A DNA stretch of 64,000 nucleotides from positions 995,205 through 1,059,204 of the forward strand of contig JACDOE010000001.1 of assembly GCA_017656255.1 (NCBI GenBank). Direction: 5' to 3'. Positions 59,772 to 64,000 of the stretch are shown here, piece after piece (the first letter of the stretch is position 1; each line of letters starts with the position of its first letter). Below the pieces are notes generated by a model. That model did not search any database and had not been told where the DNA came from. It worked only from the letters and a program-made list of their open reading frames with translations. A program made the position numbers and the translations under genes. The stretch comes from Bacillaceae bacterium (GTDB lineage Bacteria; Bacillota; Bacilli; JACDOE01).

Positions 59772-60725
59772 TCAACCAGTATACAATTTTCCCTGCCAGC
59801 TGTCGCGTCTTTTTATCTCAGCATCAATACCATTCAGAACTTCCCACTTCTTCAGACTCCAGAGTGGTCCGATCAACAGATCGGGCGGGCCGTCCCCAGT
59901 CAACCGATGAATGATCATCTCAGGGGGCAGGATTTCCAGGATGTCTACTACCCTCTGAATATACTGATCGCGGGTCATAAATTCCAGCTCCCCTTTTTCC
60001 CACTGCTTTACCATCGGGGTTTTCTTCAACAGATGCAGAAGGTGAATCTTGATCCCCTGCACATCCATGTGAGCGACAGCCCGTGCTGTTTCCATCATAT
60101 CTTCATCGGTTTCGCCGGGTAACCCGAGGATAATATGGGAACAGACCCGAATATTGTGCTTCCGCAATTTTTCCACACCGTCCAGGTAACATTGAAAATC
60201 ATGGCCACGGTTAATCAATTCTGCGGTATGTTCGTGAATCGTCTGTAATCCCAGCTCGACCCAGAGGTAGGTCCGCTCATTCAATTCGGCCAAAAGTTCC
60301 ACCACATCATCCGGGAGACAATCCGGCCGTGTTGCTATAGACAGGCCGACCACACCGTCCTGTTGCAAAATCAGTTCATACATTTCCCGCAGGTCTTCTA
60401 CCGGGGCATAGGTCCCGCTGAATGCCTGAAAATAGCCGATATACCGGGCATCTGGCCATTTTTTATGCTGGCGCTCTTTTACTTCTTGAAACTGCCTGAC
60501 CAGATCATGCTTTCTAAGGCCGGCAAAATCCCCGGATCCTCTGGCACTGCAAAACGTGCAGCCCCCGATGGCAACTGTACCATCACGGTTGGGGCAGGTA
60601 AAGCCTCCATCCAGCATCACTTTAAACACTTTATGGCCAAACGTCTGACGAAGATGGTAGTTCCAGGTATGATATCGTTTATCTCCCCAGAGACGGGGAG
60701 TCTGTTCAGTTTCTGCTTGTGTCAT
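59772..60725 (-). CDS. TIGR01212-type radical SAM protein (YhcC/YtqA-like)
   Basis: 317 aa, AAAGGG upstream. Radical SAM cluster Cys in FTCPNRDGTVAIGGCTFC (first Cys of CPNRDG and CTFC pair), then GYFQAFSGTYAPVEDLREMYE, GLSIATRPDCLPDDVVELL, ELGLQTIHEHTAELINRGHD and HIILGLPGETDEDMMETAR, all typical of the YhcC/YtqA family. The reaction is unknown; a role in RNA or protein modification is suspected. Single gene with own terminator. Confidence 0.9.
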   Translation of the reverse strand: MTQAETEQTPRLWGDKRYHTWNYHLRQTFGHKVFKVMLDGGFTCPNRDGTVAIGGCTFCSARGSGDFAGLRKHDLVRQFQEVKERQHKKWPDARYIGYFQAFSGTYAPVEDLREMYELILQQDGVVGLSIATRPDCLPDDVVELLAELNERTYLWVELGLQTIHEHTAELINRGHDFQCYLDGVEKLRKHNIRVCSHIILGLPGETDEDMMETARAVAHMDVQGIKIHLLHLLKKTPMVKQWEKGELEFMTRDQYIQRVVDILEILPPEMIIHRLTGDGPPDLLIGPLWSLKKWEVLNGIDAEIKRRDSWQGKLYTG

Positions 60726-60758
60726 GGCGATAACCCTTTCTATATATCAAATCAACAT

Positions 60759-60791
60759 GGAAAAAGGAGCAGACTGTTTAATCTGCTCCTT
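60759..60791 (-). terminator. Terminator after sodA
   Basis: Stem AAGGAGCAGA/TCTGCTCCTT (60764-60773, 60782-60791), 8-nt loop; minus strand continues with TTTTTCC. Confidence 0.85.
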
Positions 60792-60820
60792 CCTATTATA
60801 CCATGTTTTCACGTATCCGA

Positions 60821-61435
60821 TTAACCGCGAGCCTGTTCGAAGCGCTTGCTAACTTCATCCCAGTTGACCACATTCCAGAAAGCTGAAATGTAGTCAGGGC
60901 GCTTGTTCTGATATTTCAGGTAATAGGCATGCTCCCAGACATCGAGACCCAGAATCGGGGTTTTGCCTTCCATCAACGGGTTATCCTGATTGGGCGTACT
61001 CATAACGGAAAGCTTGCCGTTATCCAGAACCAGCCATGCCCAGCCACTTCCGAAACGGGTTTTGGCAGCGGTGGCAAACTCCTCTTTGAACTGGTCGAAG
61101 CTGCCAAACGTCTTGTTGATCTCGTCAGCAAGGGCACCGGTAGGCTCCCCGCCACCGTTCGGGCTCATGATTTCCCAGAACAGGGAGTGGTTGGCATGTC
61201 CGCCACCATTGTTGCGAACAGCTGTCCGGATATCCTCCGGTACGGCGTTCAGGTTACTGATCAAATCTTCCAGACTCTTTTCCAGCAGTTCAGGATGTTT
61301 TTCAAGGGCATTGTTCAGATTATTGACGTAAGTGCCATGATGTCTGTCATGATGGATTTCCATGGTGAGCGCATCGATATGGGGCTCAAGGGCATCAAAC
61401 GAATAGGGCAAATCAGGCAGTTCATGTTTGGGCAT
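60821..61435 (-). CDS. sodA: Manganese (iron) superoxide dismutase
   Basis: 204 aa from the ATG at 61435 with AAGGAGGAG; the frame to 61483 is unsupported. Metal ligands: first His in [16 protein letters not shown], second His in GHANHSLFW, Asp in [15 protein letters not shown] with the final His, giving the Fe/MnSOD set. The NNGGGHANH block is characteristic of the Mn-type branch. Detoxifies superoxide in the cytosol of an aerobic host. A -10-like TATAAT (complement at 61493-61498) and a small CGGGGA/TCCCCG hairpin (61470-61488) lie in its leader. Confidence 0.95.
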   Translation of the reverse strand: MPKHELPDLPYSFDALEPHIDALTMEIHHDRHHGTYVNNLNNALEKHPELLEKSLEDLISNLNAVPEDIRTAVRNNGGGHANHSLFWEIMSPNGGGEPTGALADEINKTFGSFDQFKEEFATAAKTRFGSGWAWLVLDNGKLSVMSTPNQDNPLMEGKTPILGLDVWEHAYYLKYQNKRPDYISAFWNVVNWDEVSKRFEQARG

Positions 61436-61602
61436 ACTGATCTCCTCCTTGTATGTAATGTTTGGTAACCGGGGAAAAATCATCCCCGAATTATTATAGC
61501 CAAAACATGTTAAAAGCTTTCTACATTTATTATTATGACGGATGATTTAAACTAAATCAACATTAATATAGTAAAAAGTTTAAAAAGTAAGCCGGGCTCC
61601 CA

Positions 61603-61863
61603 CTACAGCAACGTTACCCATTCCCTGTTGATTTTGAGTTGTCCATCTTCGTTAACCAGAAGCGTCCGCCGCTGAATATGACGCAACACCTTTTCGAAAT
61701 TCTTCGGATTGCCATACCCGCATTCGGGCATCATTTCTTCCAGAGGAGGCAACGTATAATCTTCTTTGTCCGCCAGTTCACACAATTTAAAAAAAACTTT
61801 CACTTCTTCCATTCTGGCAAATTTTTGTCCGATCCCCAGTTTAACCTTTGCTTCCTGATTCAT
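61603..61863 (-). CDS. Small hypothetical protein
   Basis: 86 aa, AAAGGATG ~9 nt upstream. Cytoplasmic and mainly helical (MEEVKVFFKLCELADKEDYTLPPLEEMMPECGYGNPKNFEKVLRHIQRRTLLVNEDGQLKINREWV). The end with a beta-like LLVNEDGQLKINREW could be a winged-helix wing, but no DNA-binding family is recognised. Transcribed alone. Confidence 0.6.
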   Translation of the reverse strand: MNQEAKVKLGIGQKFARMEEVKVFFKLCELADKEDYTLPPLEEMMPECGYGNPKNFEKVLRHIQRRTLLVNEDGQLKINREWVTLL

Positions 61864-61955
61864 CTAAACCGCATCCTTTCCCAATTACTACTATGTTACC
61901 TATAATCATACACATCTTTTGTCCTAGAAAAAAGGGAATAGAACAAAAAAATAAG

Positions 61956-62144
61956 TTAATTCTGGTTCCGGATCTCCTTTTTCTCTTGATCAAGCCATTC
62001 CTCCAGGATCTGAATTTCAATCAATTTGACAGCGACGGATTGCCGATCTTCCTCCTGTCCGGTCCGTTCCCACCTCTCCTTCAACAAATCAAATTCCAGT
62101 TGACATTCTTTCAATAATTGGTTAATTTTAAAAATGTTCATTTT
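61956..62144 (-). CDS. Small helical protein, hypothetical
   Basis: 62 aa from the ATG at 62144, 8 nt after AAAGG. Helical (NQLLKECQLEFDLLKERWERTG...IEIQILEEWLDQEKKE). It resembles Spo0E-type aspartyl-phosphate phosphatases in size and rhythm but lacks the SQELD motif, so it is not assigned to that family. Divergent from the AbrB-type regulator. Confidence 0.55.
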   Translation of the reverse strand, partial: KMNIFKINQLLKECQLEFDLLKERWERTGQEEDRQSVAVKLIEIQILEEWLDQEKKEIRNQN

Positions 62145-62227
62145 CATCACCTTTTATTGAATATATGCAGGCACTCTTCAAAATAAAACCCCTCTAATTT
62201 TCAAATTTTGTAAATTTTTATCCAAAG

Positions 62228-62240
62228 TGCAAAATTTGCA
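62228..62240. promoter_or_regulatory. Palindrome TGCAAAATTTGCA upstream of the AbrB-type gene
   Basis: Perfect 6-bp arms around one central base in the AT-rich leader 70-83 nt before the ATG. A plausible operator; AbrB proteins autoregulate at AT-rich sites, but the specificity here is unknown. Confidence 0.4.
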
Positions 62241-62310
62241 GTAAAATCGAAGCAGGAATTTACAGTTATACATATAATTATTTAACTTAGCTGAAAGGAG
62301 GGGATAGTAG

Positions 62311-62553
62311 ATGAAAGCAACCGGAATGGTACGCAAGGTAGACGAGTTGGGTCGTGTTGTGCTTCCCATTGAACTTCGCAGAACGATGGGAATCGAAATT
62401 AAAGATGCGATGGAAATTTATGTAGACAACAACAAGATCATCCTTCAGAAATATCAGCCCGCTTGTCTGTTTTGCGACAACGCTGACAACATAAAATATT
62501 ATAAAGACAAAATGATTTGTTCCGAGTGTATTGACAAAATTAAGGATCTATAA
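62311..62553 (+). CDS. AbrB-family transition-state regulator with C-terminal zinc-ribbon-like tail
   Basis: 80 aa, AAAGGAGG ribosome-binding site. Residues 1-50 (MKATGMVRKVDELGRVVLPIELRRTMGIEIKDAMEIYVDNNKIILQKY) are the swapped-hairpin AbrB DNA-binding domain, nearly identical in pattern to B. subtilis AbrB. In place of the usual C-terminal domain it has CLFCDNADN...MICSECIDK, two CxxC pairs that may bind zinc. AbrB proteins repress post-exponential and sporulation genes. Own terminator downstream. Confidence 0.92.
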   Translation: MKATGMVRKVDELGRVVLPIELRRTMGIEIKDAMEIYVDNNKIILQKYQPACLFCDNADNIKYYKDKMICSECIDKIKDL

Positions 62554-62562
62554 GAAATTCTC

Positions 62563-62594
62563 GCAAAAAGCCGGATTCAATTCCGGCTTTTTGC
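62563..62594 (+). terminator. Terminator after the AbrB-type gene
   Basis: Thirteen-base perfect arms GCAAAAAGCCGGA/TCCGGCTTTTTGC, 6-nt loop, then T-rich TTTGAC. Confidence 0.88.
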
Positions 62595-62649
62595 TTTGAC
62601 ATATGGTGCCAAAAACGGCACTTCAGGCATGAATCCACCCGTCCCGTTA

Positions 62650-62658
62650 TGTTATAAT
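62650..62658 (+). promoter_or_regulatory. Extended -10 promoter of the yfkK-like gene
   Basis: TGTTATAAT, 44 nt before the ATG at 62702; no good -35. Confidence 0.55.
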
Positions 62659-62701
62659 GACAAAAACAACACGGACTGTTGGAAATTAAGGAGGAACATT
62701 C

Positions 62702-62926
62702 ATGGATTTGTCAAAACCGAGCAGGGAAAATTTGGCTTATATCCTGAACTGGATTAGCCAAAAACTTAAAGTGGTCAATACCACCATACTGGATCCGGAA
62801 GATTTTACAGCCGATCATTATGAAGACTTGCTCGATATATACGAAATGATGAAGAAAAAAGATAAATTCAGCATTTCGGAACAGGAAGCCATTGTCTCAG
62901 AACTTGGTAAAATGCGAAAGTCTTAA
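62702..62926 (+). CDS. YfkK/DUF1128 family protein
   Basis: 74 aa, GGAGGAA ribosome-binding site. MDLSKPSRENLAYILNWISQKLKVVNTTILDPEDFTADHYEDLLDIYEMMKKKDKFSISEQEAIVSELGKMRK matches the YfkK (DUF1128) pattern, a short Bacillales-specific helical protein of unknown role. Monocistronic, between its promoter and terminator. Confidence 0.85.
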   Translation: MDLSKPSRENLAYILNWISQKLKVVNTTILDPEDFTADHYEDLLDIYEMMKKKDKFSISEQEAIVSELGKMRKS

Positions 62927-62931
62927 TGGAG

Positions 62932-62962
62932 TCAGGCAGGATAAAACCCCTGCCTGATTTTT
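62932..62962 (+). terminator. Terminator after the yfkK-like gene
   Basis: Stem TCAGGCAGG/CCTGCCTGA (62932-62940, 62949-62957), 8-nt loop, T5. Confidence 0.85.
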
Positions 62963-62984
62963 AATTGGGTCATGATCAGATTAT

Positions 62985-63605
62985 TTATTGCGTTTGAGTT
63001 TGATACCCCATTATGTTTTCCGTCCGGATATTCATTTGATTCTGAAGCGGGGCCGGCTGGTAATGGTGAAGAAAAGTTTTCGCCGTATGGCTGTCCATCG
63101 TCGGGACTTGATAAAGGCCTTTTTGATTCATATACTGAAAAACTTCATACGCTTCGTTGACACAATTTACGGCGGAATTCAACATCATCTGCCTGACATT
63201 TGGATCAGCACATTCGAGGGCCTGAGTGACGCTGTTTCTAGCTGAGTTCTTATGAAAACTGAGCATTGCTGCGGCAATCTGACTGTCCTGAAATACGGTA
63301 TTATTCAGTGTAGGCTGCTGAGGCTGTGGCTGACGAAGACCATACTGAATCTGACCCGGCTCTGTCTGATTCACAGGTTGAGGGGACGGCGTTCCCATCG
63401 TTGTTGTAACGGGAGACCTATAATCATGGGTATAGCCCACCATCTCATTATAGGCTCGAACGGTGGAGTCCAGGTGACGGTCAATCATTTGCCGCAGGTT
63501 CTGATCTCGACACTGTTGACGGTAAATGTTAAAGTGATGCATCATATTCAGTTTTTCCTGCATAAATTCATGGGCTTCCATCGCCTCATGGGCACCAAAA
63601 GGCAT
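62985..63605 (-). CDS. CotF-like spore coat protein
   Basis: 206 aa, AAGGAGG at 7 nt. Four-helix ferritin-like CotF layout split in two: residues ~5-60 (HEAMEAHEFMQEKLNMMHHFNIYRQQCRDQNLRQMIDRHLDSTVRAYNEMVGYTHDY) and ~108-165 (SQIAAAMLSFHKNSARNSVTQALECADPNVRQMMLNSAVNCVNEAYEVFQYMNQKGLYQVP), joined by a Gln/Pro-rich linker (~65-107). Met-, His- and Gln-rich composition is typical of coat proteins. Lies next to the gamma-type SASP, transcribed on the same strand downstream of it. Confidence 0.85.
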   Translation of the reverse strand: MPFGAHEAMEAHEFMQEKLNMMHHFNIYRQQCRDQNLRQMIDRHLDSTVRAYNEMVGYTHDYRSPVTTTMGTPSPQPVNQTEPGQIQYGLRQPQPQQPTLNNTVFQDSQIAAAMLSFHKNSARNSVTQALECADPNVRQMMLNSAVNCVNEAYEVFQYMNQKGLYQVPTMDSHTAKTFLHHYQPAPLQNQMNIRTENIMGYQTQTQ

Positions 63606-63682
63606 ATTTGATTCCTCCTTGAATAAGTTTCATTTTTAGTTAGCTTCGGGAACCATACAGATATGAATTGATGATTGTGTAA

Positions 63683-63711
63683 TGAAAAACCCCGGCAGGA
63701 TGAAGCCGGGG
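63683..63711 (-). terminator. Terminator after the gamma-SASP gene
   Basis: CCCCGGC/GCCGGGG (63690-63696, 63705-63711), 8-nt loop; minus strand continues GTTTTTCATT. Confidence 0.85.
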
Positions 63712-63738
63712 CCTGAAATCATTCTGGAAAGGTGTTCG

Positions 63739-64000
63739 TTACTGTAATTGCTGCGGTTGCTGCTGCTGGTTCTGCTGGCTTTGCTGGTTTTGCTGACGAA
63801 CTTGCTGGGTATTGGTACCCGCAAAGTTAGGGTTAAACATCTGCTGAGGTTGAGGCTGCACCTGTTGTTGCAGCTGTTGTTGCTGTTGCAGTTGCTGTTG
63901 TTGGGCACCCTGAAAGCCAGCCTGTTGCACAGCTTTCTGTTGTGAAGCCTGGTTCTGTGCACGAACTTCGTTTACATTGGTTCCTGCTTGGGTTTGTTGT
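63739..64000 (-). CDS. Gamma-type small acid-soluble spore protein, 5' end outside the window
   Basis: At least 86 codons; the start lies beyond position 64000. The frame continues through QAGTNVNEVRAQNQASQQ and later FAGTNTQQVRQQNQQSQQ, two copies of the gamma-SASP repeat, separated by a Gln-rich stretch. These are GPR-cleaved storage proteins that do not bind DNA and supply amino acids at germination. A GTG at 63930 only mimics a start inside the frame. Poly-Gln runs (QQQQLQQQQQLQQQ) lengthen the linker beyond the B. subtilis SspE form. Confidence 0.88.
   Translation of the reverse strand, partial: QQTQAGTNVNEVRAQNQASQQKAVQQAGFQGAQQQQLQQQQQLQQQVQPQPQQMFNPNFAGTNTQQVRQQNQQSQQNQQQQPQQLQ

Noticed and set aside
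61956-62144. Spo0E-type phosphatase
   Set aside because: Size fits but the SQELD signature is missing, so the assignment was not made.
63739-63960. Repetitive CTG/TTG-rich stretch that could look like a repeat array
   Set aside because: It is codon-level low complexity of a Gln-rich gamma-SASP, not a CRISPR array: no regular repeats with unique spacers.

Overview
The window is chromosomal DNA from an aerobic, endospore-forming Gram-positive bacterium of the order Bacillales. This follows from gene content alone: two alpha/beta-type and one gamma-type small acid-soluble spore protein, SleB, two YheC/D coat-associated proteins, a CotF-like coat protein, a SpoVIF-like protein, DUF1657, YlbF/YlbG, YlaN, a YugN-like protein, FtsW and a spore-type AbrB regulator. 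Starts preceded by strong AGGAGG/AAGGGG sites, with many TTG or GTG starts, also fit. Several genes (XPB helicase with its partner, aldehyde:ferredoxin oxidoreductase, a di-haem RoxA/MauG-like cytochrome) suggest a lineage off the B. subtilis core, possibly a thermoactinomycete-like group. That placement is inference. I see no transposase, integrase, phage gene, CRISPR array or rRNA.

Layout. 0-10 kb (minus strand): M1 peptidase, MgtC, ylbG/ylbF, then a DNA-repair run: secreted nuclease, small membrane-anchored protein, XPB helicase, XPB-N-terminal-domain protein (4-nt coupled) and UV endonuclease UvsE. 10-18 kb: membrane protein, a LarA-like/FAH operon, CBS protein, YugN-like protein, ftsW, Asp23-like protein, a TPP enzyme with an ArsR regulator. 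18-25 kb: sleB, Ca2+/H+ antiporter, ylaN with glutaminase, spore-related small genes, the di-haem cytochrome and a 320-bp non-coding stretch with two terminator-ended repeat units. 25-35 kb: M42 aminopeptidase, EamA transporter, SASP, nitrilase-family hydrolase (apparent CTG start), class I fumarase, rhomboid protease, TPR protein, FmdB-type zinc ribbon behind a palindrome-overlapped promoter, acyl-CoA thioesterase. 35-42 kb: YheC/D proteins, YitT-like protein, metallophosphoesterase, subtilisin-like protease, YpuI-like protein. 42-48 kb: AOR with a MoaD-like carrier, MFS exporter, CoA-disulfide-reductase-like protein with glycerate kinase. 48-55 kb: a lysine/beta-lysine type catabolic locus (M20 deacylase, two CoA-transferase subunits, aminotransferase, AblB acetyltransferase) with a divergent PucR regulator, then tRNA-Gln. 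55-64 kb: UreH/NiCoT-like transporter, GDPD, SASP, NlpC/P60 hydrolase, PTS-IIC-like protein, radical SAM protein, sodA, AbrB regulator, YfkK, CotF-like coat protein and gamma-SASP cut by the window edge.

The points most worth a second look are the XPB/partner/UvsE repair operon with a hairpin over the uvsE ribosome-binding site, the tandem putative small RNAs at 24.7-24.9 kb, the Gram-positive di-haem oxygenase/peroxidase-like protein, the TACCCTT/AAGGGTA inverted repeats around a small exported ORF and the FmdB promoter, and the yod-like locus without kamA. All starts were judged by eye from ribosome-binding sites; no database search was run.
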